From the NCBI GenBank assembly GCA_001917435.1, contig MNEA01000151.1, positions 1-64,000 of the forward strand: a stretch of DNA of 64,000 nucleotides, in the 5' to 3' direction. The notes under the pieces are model-generated. The model made no database searches. It was not told where the DNA came from and saw nothing but the letters and a program-made list of their open reading frames with translations. This DNA comes from Acidobacteria bacterium 13_2_20CM_2_57_6. GTDB taxonomy: Bacteria; Acidobacteriota; Terriglobia; Acidiferrales; UBA7541. The position numbers were made by a program, and so were the translations under genes. This document shows, in pieces, positions 55,306 through 64,000 of the stretch; the stretch's first letter is position 1; every line of letters starts with the position of its first letter.

Positions 55306-56621
55306 GCCACATTTCCCTTGCGTGCCGAAGCTAGAATCGCCCGCAGTCGCTGTCCCACAATCATTTCTTCCTCCGGCTGGATGGTCATGGAAACCACCTC
55401 GAGGTGATTCTGCTCTTTGAGTTCCTTCGGATTCGCCTTCGGCTTATCGGCGCCTTCCTGCACTGCGGAAACCATGCTGGGATTATCAATGCTAAGCACT
55501 TCGATAACCGGATCGCCGTCGTGCAGTTTGCGCACGCATTCACTCACAGTAAAGCCCCAGGCCTGTTGGTCCCACGAAACGCGCAAGGTTGGATAGCGAT
55601 TCCCGTCGTCGGGAATGTAGATCTGAGTCTGCACACCTGGGACGGTCTCGACCAACTTGGCGATGCGATCCACCCGCGCGTGCCATTCGTCGTAGAGCTT
55701 TTTGGAATCCATCTTGAGCCAGGTTTCGATGGCCGTCAGGCAGCCGATGACTTCTTCTTTGCCGACTTTCATGGGACGGCAGACCGCACCCTCATAAGGG
55801 CAGGAATTGCGCAGGGCGGCCTCGATCAGATCCTTGCGACCCAGCAGCACGCCGCTGCATTGCGGCCCCCGTAGGCCCTTGCCTCCGGAAAAAGTGTAGA
55901 GATCGAGTTTCATTCTTGCGTAGAGCTTGATGTTGTCAATGGGTGGAATGCCTGCGGCATCGTCCAGAAGGAGTGGTACGTTGTGCTCTTTTGCGATGGC
56001 CGCCTCGCGCGCGAGCTTGTCGCCCAGATCCGTGGTGTAAATCATCGCCGTGTTGCTAGTGATCGCGCCGGCAATTTCTTCCGGCTTCTCGACGAGGATC
56101 AGTTTGGCTCCCGTTAGCCGGATGGCGTTGTCGAACGCGCTGCGGCCTCCGACCATCACGACTTCGTGCTTCAGTCCCGTGGTGTCCGGGAGTTGCCATA
56201 TCTTTTGCGGATCGCTGCCTGCCATGCATGCCGCGGTTGCCGCGGCCATGGCACCCGCAGCACCGGACGTGATTAATCCAGATTCGGCGCCGGTCAATTC
56301 CGCCAAGCGGCGTCCCACGGCGTGGTGCAATTCGACCATGTTCACAAAATGACGGCTCGCTTCGGCCTGAGCGTCTTGCACTTCTGGAAATTGCAGCGAT
56401 CCGCTCAAATAGGTCCATGTTCCGCGGCAATTGATGACCGTCTTCACCCCCAAGCGACTGTACACATTTTCTTTTGTGTCGTACCCAATCGCAGCAGCGG
56501 ATTTTTCGTACAGCTGGTGAGCCGCAACTTGGGCTAACAGCGGCGAAGCGGCCAGCATTTTCATAAATCCGCGGCGATTGGATTCCTGAGTGAAAGGCAT
56601 GGATTTCCTCCCGATATTCAA
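55302..56621 (-). CDS. SelA-like PLP-dependent enzyme (aminotransferase-fold), Tat-targeted
   Basis: NRRGFMKMLAASPLLAQVAA signal; LGVKTVINCRGTWTYLSGSLQFPEV; LLLDDAAGIPP; DLYTFSGGKGLRGPQCSGVLLGRKDLIEA (PLP Lys). Confidence 0.85.
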   Translation of the reverse strand: MNIGRKSMPFTQESNRRGFMKMLAASPLLAQVAAHQLYEKSAAAIGYDTKENVYSRLGVKTVINCRGTWTYLSGSLQFPEVQDAQAEASRHFVNMVELHHAVGRRLAELTGAESGLITSGAAGAMAAATAACMAGSDPQKIWQLPDTTGLKHEVVMVGGRSAFDNAIRLTGAKLILVEKPEEIAGAITSNTAMIYTTDLGDKLAREAAIAKEHNVPLLLDDAAGIPPIDNIKLYARMKLDLYTFSGGKGLRGPQCSGVLLGRKDLIEAALRNSCPYEGAVCRPMKVGKEEVIGCLTAIETWLKMDSKKLYDEWHARVDRIAKLVETVPGVQTQIYIPDDGNRYPTLRVSWDQQAWGFTVSECVRKLHDGDPVIEVLSIDNPSMVSAVQEGADKPKANPKELKEQNHLEVVSMTIQPEEEMIVGQRLRAILASARKGNVA

Positions 56622-56625
56622 GCGT

Positions 56626-57357
56626 CTACTGAACGAAAATTAAGGTTCCAAAGTGTTCGGGAACGTGGTTGGGGTCCCGGTTGACTACACAAGTCGGCTG
56701 CCAGCACAGGAAGTGGCGCACGGGATCCGCGCCGAGTCCGTCGATGCGGTAAAGGTTGGCCCGCCATTTCGTCGCGGGCTTCACCGGTTTTTCACTAACC
56801 GATTTCAGTGGCACACGGGCCGCTGCGTACCACACGTGGTTATTTTCGTCGATGCGCCCCTGTCGCTGCCAGCCGGAATCCCAATTCGCGTCATAGGAGT
56901 CTTTGTTGAGATCGATGGCCAAATCGACCCAGTCGCCCGTTGGCGCGATCTCAAATTCGCGATAGTGCTTGATGTCGGTCCAATCGTCGCCCAGAAAGAA
57001 CTCGACCACGTCGCGGTCCCATAGTTTGAGGCGATCTTTGCTGTTATCCGCCGGCAGCCAGAGGTTCAGATGGTTGTAGGGAGAAATAAAAAGCAGATAC
57101 AGATCAGAGTCGGTCCAAAACCCGCGCACTTCGGTCTTGAGTTTGGGATAGTCGATCTGTTGCGTGCAATCTTTCTCGATCCAAGTGTACGCCGCGTGCG
57201 ACCATGTTTCCGAGTTCGGATTAGTATTCAGGTCTGGCGCCTTCGCGACATGCGGAATGGAAAAACTGGCCGTTGGGTTTGCAACCTCACACACCTCCCC
57301 GGCAAACGCGAGAGTCAGCGCTAGAAGCATCAATGACAGGCTCTTGGTGAATATCAT
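56626..57357 (-). CDS. Carbohydrate-binding family 9-like (DOMON/CBM9) secreted protein
   Basis: Signal peptide; TEVRGFWTDSDLYLLFISPYNHLNLWLPADN...LWDRDVVEFFLGDDWTDIKHYREFEIAPTGDWVDLAID. Confidence 0.82.
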   Translation of the reverse strand: MIFTKSLSLMLLALTLAFAGEVCEVANPTASFSIPHVAKAPDLNTNPNSETWSHAAYTWIEKDCTQQIDYPKLKTEVRGFWTDSDLYLLFISPYNHLNLWLPADNSKDRLKLWDRDVVEFFLGDDWTDIKHYREFEIAPTGDWVDLAIDLNKDSYDANWDSGWQRQGRIDENNHVWYAAARVPLKSVSEKPVKPATKWRANLYRIDGLGADPVRHFLCWQPTCVVNRDPNHVPEHFGTLIFVQ

Positions 57358-57360
57358 CGG

Positions 57361-58995
57361 TTATGGGCGAGGCGCGTTTCTTAACTCCGGCGCAATTTCG
57401 TACGCCTTGTCGAATTCTGCCTCCGCCTCCGCCTCCTTTCCTTCCTGATGAAGTGCCAATGCAAGGTTGTAATGTGCTTCCGCATAGCGCGGCTTAAGGC
57501 GCACAGCCTCGATAAACTCCGCCCGCGCCGTACGAAGGTCGCCCGCTTGCAACAGTACCAATCCAAGGTTGTTGTGAGCTTCCGCGAAATTCGGATCGCG
57601 GCGTACCACTTCCCGGAAGACGTTGGCGGCGCCCGCGGTATCGTTCTTCTGGCTGAGGACCAATCCCAGTTGTATCCGGGCGTCAGTGTACTTGGGTTCG
57701 AGGCTGATGGCTTCATTTAATTCGTGAACCGCTTCATCCACATGCGCGGATTGCGCGAGCGCGAGGCCGAGATTGTAATGCGCTTCAGCTAGGTCGGGAT
57801 CGGACATCACCGCCCGCTGGAGCTCCTCGAGAGCGCGTGCGCGATCGTCCTGGCGCCAGTAGAGCAGCCCGAGACTCGAGTGGGCTTGCGCATAGTCCGG
57901 CTTCAGCTCAAGAGATTTCTCATAGGCCGCCAGGGCACGCGGAGCGTCCCCCTTGCGCTCCCAAGTTACTCCCAGATAGTAATGGCCGGTGGGGAGTTCG
58001 GGACTTTGCTCGACAGATTTTTGAAAGAGCGCCAGGGCATCGTCGAGCTTCTGCTGCTTCAGCGCTTCAACGCCTTGGAGGATAAGATATTTCGCTTGAG
58101 CCAGGCGCGCTCGGAACTCTTGCAAAGCGCTCAAATCATTGAGCTCCCTTTGTGCGGCGCCGGTTTCGCCTTGAGCATGCAACGCGATACCCAGGTTATA
58201 GTGCGCCTGTTCGAAATCAGGCTTCAGCTCGATCGCCTGGCGAAACGCCGCAATTGCGCCGGTCGTGTCGCCGCCCGCTTTAAGCTCCTTGCCGAGGTTC
58301 AGTTGCGCCTCCGGATCTTTGGGATCGATTTCGACCGCTCTGCGGAACTCAGCGAGTGCGCCAGCGTGATCGCCCTTCCGGCGCAGCGTCACGCCCAGCA
58401 GTGAGTGTGCTGGCGCCAACTTGGGATTCAGCCGCAGTGCCCGGCGAAATTCGCCCGCCGCGCCTTCCAGATTGCCGAGCTGTCCTTCGGCCAACCCCAG
58501 TTCGAGATGCAGTTCGGCGGAAGGCTTCGACTGCAGGGCCCGCCGTAACTCACCTTCGGCAGCCGATGGATTGCTCTGCTGCAAATAAATGTGCGCCAGC
58601 AGGCGGTGTGCTCCGGCGTTTGCGAAATCAAGATCGACCGCCGTGCGCAGTTCCTTCAAGGCGGCGGCCTGATCGTTTAGGTCGTACCAGGTCGCGCCTA
58701 ACGCGTAGTGCGCATCGGCCCACTTCGGTTTGAGACGCAGCGTGGTTTCGAACTCTTCAACGGCCTGCTTCGCATCGCCTTTATATTTCAGCGTGAGCGC
58801 CAGATTGTAATGCGTATCCGGGTCGTTGGGTTCCAGGTCTAGCGCTTTATGATAACTCGCAATAGCCTGGTCCCAGGATTTGTTGCGCGATAGCTCGATA
58901 GCTCGTTGACGGTAACTCTGAGCCGTTTGCGCAAGTGTTGGCGTTGAAAACGGCAGACTCAGAACTAGCAGAAACACCATTAGCCTGTAGCTCAC
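57361..58995 (-). CDS. TPR-repeat protein, secreted
   Basis: Many 34-aa TPR units (e.g. AIASYHKALDLEPNDPDTHYNLALTLKYKGD). Confidence 0.9.
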   Translation of the reverse strand: MSYRLMVFLLVLSLPFSTPTLAQTAQSYRQRAIELSRNKSWDQAIASYHKALDLEPNDPDTHYNLALTLKYKGDAKQAVEEFETTLRLKPKWADAHYALGATWYDLNDQAAALKELRTAVDLDFANAGAHRLLAHIYLQQSNPSAAEGELRRALQSKPSAELHLELGLAEGQLGNLEGAAGEFRRALRLNPKLAPAHSLLGVTLRRKGDHAGALAEFRRAVEIDPKDPEAQLNLGKELKAGGDTTGAIAAFRQAIELKPDFEQAHYNLGIALHAQGETGAAQRELNDLSALQEFRARLAQAKYLILQGVEALKQQKLDDALALFQKSVEQSPELPTGHYYLGVTWERKGDAPRALAAYEKSLELKPDYAQAHSSLGLLYWRQDDRARALEELQRAVMSDPDLAEAHYNLGLALAQSAHVDEAVHELNEAISLEPKYTDARIQLGLVLSQKNDTAGAANVFREVVRRDPNFAEAHNNLGLVLLQAGDLRTARAEFIEAVRLKPRYAEAHYNLALALHQEGKEAEAEAEFDKAYEIAPELRNAPRP

Positions 58996-59072
58996 AAGAA
59001 TGATTCAAGAAAGTGTCCAGCCCGACCGGTCAGCTCAGTCTTGCGAAACCGCCCCAGGTGCGGGCTTGCCAC

Positions 59073-59098
59073 GGGGACAGGCATTCCAGCCTGTCCCC
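59073..59098. repeat. REP-like palindrome / possible terminator
   Basis: GGGGACAGGC-ATTCCA-GCCTGTCCCC, 10-bp perfect stem between the TonB receptor and TPR genes. Confidence 0.7.
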
Positions 59099-59114
59099 GA
59101 CTGCGCACATTTTA

Positions 59115-62100
59115 CTACCAGGTGAACTTCGCACTGATTTGCCCTTCGCGCGAACCGCTGCCGGTGTCTCCGAATGACCTGGTACTGGTTACCGTGCCGA
59201 ACGTGTTCATGTTGTTGTAATTGCCGTGCGGGTTACTAAAATTCGCGTGGTTGAATATATTGAAGAATTCCGCGCGAATTTCGAACCCCATGGCCTCTCT
59301 GATCATAGTCCTCTTAGAGATCCCGAAGTCTGTGACGTTGATTCCAGGGCCGTGGAAGAACTGGCGGTTTGCGTTGCCAAATCCGCCGTTTGGACCACTG
59401 GCAAACGCGTCCGGTAGGAAGAATGTATTCGGCCCATTAGGACCCGGGTTACGCGGATTTTGGGTCACGACCTTCCCCACAAGGTCGGGTACATCGGTGT
59501 TCCCACCGCCAACCAACGAGTAATCCCCGCCCTGTCTCAGCGACACGGGCAAACCACCCGAATAGCGCGTAACGCCGTTAAGGGCCCAGCCTTGCGTCAA
59601 GCGCTTCGGCAGTTTGCCGATTGCCCGGTCGAAGGGAACCGCCCAGATGTAACTCACCACGAAGTTATGGGTGATATCGAACGCCGAAAGCGAGCGGCTG
59701 AGCCGGGGGTCCAAGAAATTCACCCACTGGCCAAAGCCGGAAGAATTGTCCATCGCCTTAGCGAACGTGTACGCCGCTAGGAAGGTAAAATCCGCGGCCT
59801 TGTGTTCCACGGTTATCTGACCTGCGTTGTAGCTCGAATTGGCGATGTTGACTGTGAAGCTGTTGTTCTGGCTGAAGGCAGGTCCCAAATAGTCACGTGT
59901 ACCAGGTATGCAAGTACTGCCAGCAGGCGTCCCAAGGGGACACGGGGTGGTGAACGCCTTGGCGGGAGCGGCTACGCCAGGAGGCAAAGTGTACGTCTGG
60001 TTCTCGCCATCGCGTCCACATGTAGGCGTGGCGCCCAGTTGGTTAAGTTGCAGGCAAAGCGCGAAGTCACCGGGATTGGCGTCGTATTGCGAGATCAGCT
60101 TATGTCCTTGTGTTCCTACGTACGCCAGGGTCAGAACCGTCGATTTACTCAGCTCCCTCTGAATGGACAAATTGTAATGCTCCGCATAAGGCGGCCGATT
60201 GTGAATGTCGTAGCCCGGTGAAAACGAGATCGGCAAATAGATCGAATAGTCTAGCGTCTTATTAGCCGGGCTTCCCGGCTTCGGGAACACAAATGGGAAT
60301 CGCTGCCCCTCTGACATTCCGTTGGCGACTTCCTGGAACGGCTGGTCGAAGTTGACCGGGTTAGGCGAAACCCAATACAGCCCAAAAGGAGCATCTCCGA
60401 CCTCATAGAACAAGTTCAAGTCCTCGATCGACGTGTAGTAGACGCCGTAGGACGCTCGGATGCTGGATTTGCCAGGGCCACCGAAGATCTTGCCCGCCAT
60501 CCCATCTTTAAAGCCGGGCGAATAAGCGATGCCCAGCCTCGGAGAGAAGTTGTTATACCGGGTGGGAGCGAGTGTGCTCGGAATTCCCGGATCGCCCGGA
60601 ACCACCCATCCCAGCGGCGCAGTCGGGAACTGTGTGGACTGCAAGCCAGGCACGATGGTCTCAATCTTGCCCTGCGTGTCATACCACGGCATGCTTACTT
60701 CCCAACGCACACCAAGATTGAGGGTGAGGTTCGGCCTCACTTTGAAAGTGTCTTCAGCGAAAGCCCCGCCATAACGCGACCGTGAATCCAGGAACTGCTG
60801 GCTGCACTGGTTATAGTTTTGCGCTGCGCCGAGTAGGTAATCGGCGAAATCGTTGCCGGTTATGCTGCCGTCGAACGTGAAGTCTCCGTTCGGTGCGCAC
60901 GTATTGCGCTCATTGATCTGCAGGTAGCGGAACTCACCCCCAAACTTGATCGTGTGTCGGCCTCGCGCTTTCGAGAAAGTATCCGAGACGTGCCAGGTGT
61001 TGTTCGGCTGAAACGTTGACAGCGTATTCACGCCGAGGGAGAAGTTGTTGAAGTATATCGGTGGCACGGTCTGTGGAAATCCCGCCGGTCCCGAGGGTAT
61101 GATGCCGAGAGTTCCTGGGCCAGTAACGAAACCGAGATCCGAGAGTTTTGCGAAGCTGCTACTTGGCTCGTCCGTATGCGTAGCTGTCCGGAAGAAACTC
61201 AAACGAAATTGATTCACAGCGGTTGCACCATAATTTTTGTTGTTATTGAGGACGAACTGCTGTGCACGGCTTACCGTAGCACTGGAAAAACCTGGCACAC
61301 TGGCATCCAGAGCGTTAAAATTGTTGGAGTCGTCGAAGTGATAATAAAACGACCAGTCGCCGGTCATCTTGTTAATGAAGTCTATTCGTTGTCCATACTT
61401 GTTATCCCCAATCCTGTTCCTTTGGTTGGCGTCTGCGAAATTTCCATTTCCATCGCCAATCGGGATGTAGGGCAGAATCTTGGTCGCGGGTAAGGAAAAC
61501 GCGCTCGTCGGGATCGTAGCGTTGCTAAACACGCACTGTGTAGTGCTGGGGCAGGGATCTAGGCGAAAGCCACTCGGCTGACTGGCGTCCGGCACTTTGA
61601 TGGCCCCGTAAGGTTCCCCGTTGAAGACACAGGAAGGATCTCCCGGACATACGTAGCCCAGTCGACTGGAAAGCGTATCCGCCCAATTCAATCCGCAGGA
61701 AGCACCCCCGGGGCATGCCTGGCTGTTCACGAGTAACGGACTGCCGCTCGAATCCGCAAAGTCTGCTGCGGTGAAAGTGCCGCCTCGCTGGAGGGTCGTC
61801 GGCACCGGCACCGCACCCGTACTGGCTCCCCTGACCTCGCGAGTGCCCTGATAGTCCGTGAACCAGAAAAGCTTGTTTTTCCAGAACGGGCCTCCCACGG
61901 CGTAGCCGAACTGGTTACGCCGCAATTCCGCCTTAGTCGGGTCGAAGAAACCTCGCGCGTCGAATTTGTCGTTGCGCAAGAATTCGAACGCAGATCCGTG
62001 AAGGCCGTTGGTGCCGGACTTAGTAATCGTGTTCATCACCGCGCCGCTGAATTTTCCATACTCCGCATCAAAGCTATTGGTGATCAGCCGGAATTCCTCC

Positions 62101-62780
62101 ACGGAATCCAGATTGGGGATCAACCCGGCGCCCAGGTTGCGTCCTTCGCTCACGTCGCCGCCGTTCACCAGAAACGCGTTGGCGGTCTCCCGCTGCCCAT
62201 TTACCGACAGGTTGCCCGCATTTGGCGAGTATCCCCCGGAAACCGACCGGTCCTGCTGTATGGAGCCGGATGTTACCGGCACCACTCCCGCTTGCAGGCC
62301 CAGAAGGTCCAGGTAGCTGCGGCCATTCAACGGCAGAGAAAGCATTTTTTTCGATTCGATCACATCACCTAGCTGCGTGTTTTCTGTCTGTACTTGCACC
62401 GCGTTGGCGGAGATTTCCACCTTTTCGGTCACGCTGCCAACGTCGAGCGTGACGTCAACGTGCAATTGGTCGTTCACTTTCAAGTCGACATCCGTCGTCG
62501 AGAACGTTTGGAATCCCGGGGCAGTGGCGGTGAGTTTGTAAGTCCCTGCCGGCAACGCCAGGATTCGGTAAGTCCCGTCCGCAGCAGACACGGTTTCCCT
62601 AGTAAGATTTGTTTGCACATTGGTGGCGACAATTCGCGCGCCCGCAACCACAGCTTGCGTACGGTCGTGCACCACGCCTAGAATCGATCCGGTCACGTCC
62701 GCCCGCAAAACATTTGGACCGACAAGCATTGTTAGAACGATCAAAACAGCAAAAACTGCACGGTTAAAACGATTTTGCAT
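59115..62780 (-). CDS. TonB-dependent receptor with N-terminal carboxypeptidase-regulatory-like domain (Oar-like)
   Basis: SILGVVHDRTQAVVAGARIVATNVQTNLTRETVSAADGTYRILALPAGTYKLTATAPGFQ; plug SLPLNGRSYLDLLGLQAG; C-terminal beta-barrel FNIFNHANFSNPHG. Confidence 0.92.
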   Translation of the reverse strand: MQNRFNRAVFAVLIVLTMLVGPNVLRADVTGSILGVVHDRTQAVVAGARIVATNVQTNLTRETVSAADGTYRILALPAGTYKLTATAPGFQTFSTTDVDLKVNDQLHVDVTLDVGSVTEKVEISANAVQVQTENTQLGDVIESKKMLSLPLNGRSYLDLLGLQAGVVPVTSGSIQQDRSVSGGYSPNAGNLSVNGQRETANAFLVNGGDVSEGRNLGAGLIPNLDSVEEFRLITNSFDAEYGKFSGAVMNTITKSGTNGLHGSAFEFLRNDKFDARGFFDPTKAELRRNQFGYAVGGPFWKNKLFWFTDYQGTREVRGASTGAVPVPTTLQRGGTFTAADFADSSGSPLLVNSQACPGGASCGLNWADTLSSRLGYVCPGDPSCVFNGEPYGAIKVPDASQPSGFRLDPCPSTTQCVFSNATIPTSAFSLPATKILPYIPIGDGNGNFADANQRNRIGDNKYGQRIDFINKMTGDWSFYYHFDDSNNFNALDASVPGFSSATVSRAQQFVLNNNKNYGATAVNQFRLSFFRTATHTDEPSSSFAKLSDLGFVTGPGTLGIIPSGPAGFPQTVPPIYFNNFSLGVNTLSTFQPNNTWHVSDTFSKARGRHTIKFGGEFRYLQINERNTCAPNGDFTFDGSITGNDFADYLLGAAQNYNQCSQQFLDSRSRYGGAFAEDTFKVRPNLTLNLGVRWEVSMPWYDTQGKIETIVPGLQSTQFPTAPLGWVVPGDPGIPSTLAPTRYNNFSPRLGIAYSPGFKDGMAGKIFGGPGKSSIRASYGVYYTSIEDLNLFYEVGDAPFGLYWVSPNPVNFDQPFQEVANGMSEGQRFPFVFPKPGSPANKTLDYSIYLPISFSPGYDIHNRPPYAEHYNLSIQRELSKSTVLTLAYVGTQGHKLISQYDANPGDFALCLQLNQLGATPTCGRDGENQTYTLPPGVAAPAKAFTTPCPLGTPAGSTCIPGTRDYLGPAFSQNNSFTVNIANSSYNAGQITVEHKAADFTFLAAYTFAKAMDNSSGFGQWVNFLDPRLSRSLSAFDITHNFVVSYIWAVPFDRAIGKLPKRLTQGWALNGVTRYSGGLPVSLRQGGDYSLVGGGNTDVPDLVGKVVTQNPRNPGPNGPNTFFLPDAFASGPNGGFGNANRQFFHGPGINVTDFGISKRTMIREAMGFEIRAEFFNIFNHANFSNPHGNYNNMNTFGTVTSTRSFGDTGSGSREGQISAKFTW

Positions 62781-63424
62781 CAGGCACCCCCAAATGGGCG
62801 TAGCATGGCACGAAATACCTGAAGCAATCAAGTCTTCAATGAGCCATCCGGAGTCACTCGCGTTGACCGCGAGTGGAAGAGTGGATCGCTGATATTTATA
62901 CAGTAGTTAGAATCTTGGAGGCGGGGGGAGTCGGAATTCTAGCCTCGCTGATAACTCGTAACTTTAACTTAACTTATTGATTTAATTAAACGCGAAAAAC
63001 TATGAAAACAGCGCATTTGCCGAAGTGAGGTACACGGCGGGTACACGGAGATTTTAGCGAGGCGGCCATTGGTGATCATCGATGGCGATGTGATTTCCCC
63101 GAACGGGACTTCCGTGATAGGTCTTTGTTAAGAGAAAGGAGCTCTCCTGACGCGCTTTGGAGGGGCGCGCGAAAAGTTTTTTCAAGTTCTTCCGCTCGCG
63201 GTTTTTGCCTCTCGGCGATTGTTCCTGCTCGATGCAGAACCAGACATCCATTTGCTGTCTCAGACACGAAGGCCTCCACAGAAGATTGAGTTAGTGATCT
63301 CCTGCCAGTCTCGAAACATCTGGAGAGAGGCATCGGGAGCTTGCGCTCCCTCGCCCAGTCCCGTTCCGGCGAGACCTGGCAGACCGCATGCCGAATAAGC
63401 TGGATTGCTTTTGCCGCTGCCGTT

Positions 63425-63760
63425 TTACGCTACGGCGCGGTCCTCCCTCTCCACGACAAGAAAACCCCCCTGGCGACGATCGATGGGCATCAAATACGCC
63501 ACCAGATTCCGTGCCACCGCCAGGGTCGCGCGATTCGCATTTCCTTTCTGCTTGGCCTGGTCATACAGTTGCGCCAGTGCCGGACTCAGTCGCGGAGCCA
63601 TCTTGGCCGCCTCCCAGCGGGTATGGACTGCAATTTCGATGCGGATGATCTGCTTAGTATTCGCAATGTTTTGGAGGCAGGCCTCTACGACACTCAGCAA
63701 ATTCGACCTGCCCACGTATCGCAAATCGCTGAAGTTGATTGTTCCGTTGCGTGCCAGCAC
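63425..63760 (-). pseudogene. Possible degenerate IS110-type transposase C-terminus
   Basis: LAQLYDQAKQKGNANRATLAVARNLVAYL resembles LSALYRRLAARRGTKRATIAVAHNLLVIAYY of the intact transposase at 18406-19641; remainder diverged. Confidence 0.45.
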
Positions 63761-64000
63761 GTCTGAAGGGATAAAGGCCGTATTGAACGTAACTTAGCTT
63801 GTTGGAACATCGCTGCTCACGAAGCTTCGGGTGTTACAACTGGAGGCCAAAAAACTGAGCGCGTCTACATTTCTCGACGGAGAACGCAGCTACGTTTGCC
63901 CAAAGTTAAAATTCTGGTCGAGAAGTTCCATTTTGGCCATTGTCCAATTCCATCCCGGCAGGGCGCACAGCAAGCACAGGACCCTTCAGCGTCCCTACAT

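Noticed and set aside
57361-58995. Periodic sequence resembling a tandem DNA repeat or CRISPR-like array
   Set aside because: Periodicity of about 102 nt is explained by 34-aa TPR units.

Overview
This 64-kb window looks like an Acidobacteriota-type chromosome segment; that assignment is inferred from gene content (ADOP-type permeases, VPS10/BNR 'glycosyl hydrolases', an Oar-like TonB receptor), not computed. Main blocks: an ADOP/MacB-like permease cut by the left edge; a Tat-exported molybdopterin oxidoreductase pair; a minus-strand amiC/GerMN/rph/rdgB/nth cluster; peptidases; a second ADOP permease next to an IS110-family transposase; transporters; an ECF sigma factor; a PIN toxin with a possible antitoxin relic; an intact Phd/VapC-like pair with a striking palindromic operator; four paralogous VPS10/BNR proteins, one frameshifted; an LigD/Ku NHEJ locus with ligD broken between its ligase and polymerase domains; and a minus-strand locus (TonB receptor, TPR, CBM9-like, Tat-exported SelA-like PLP enzyme, secreted triple-RidA protein). 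The most interesting hypothesis is the last locus, as an extracytoplasmic PLP-enzyme/RidA detoxification or catabolic module. Other points worth checking are the IS110 flanks, a REP-like hairpin family, the TA operator and the two frameshifts. No tRNA, rRNA or CRISPR array was recognised by eye.
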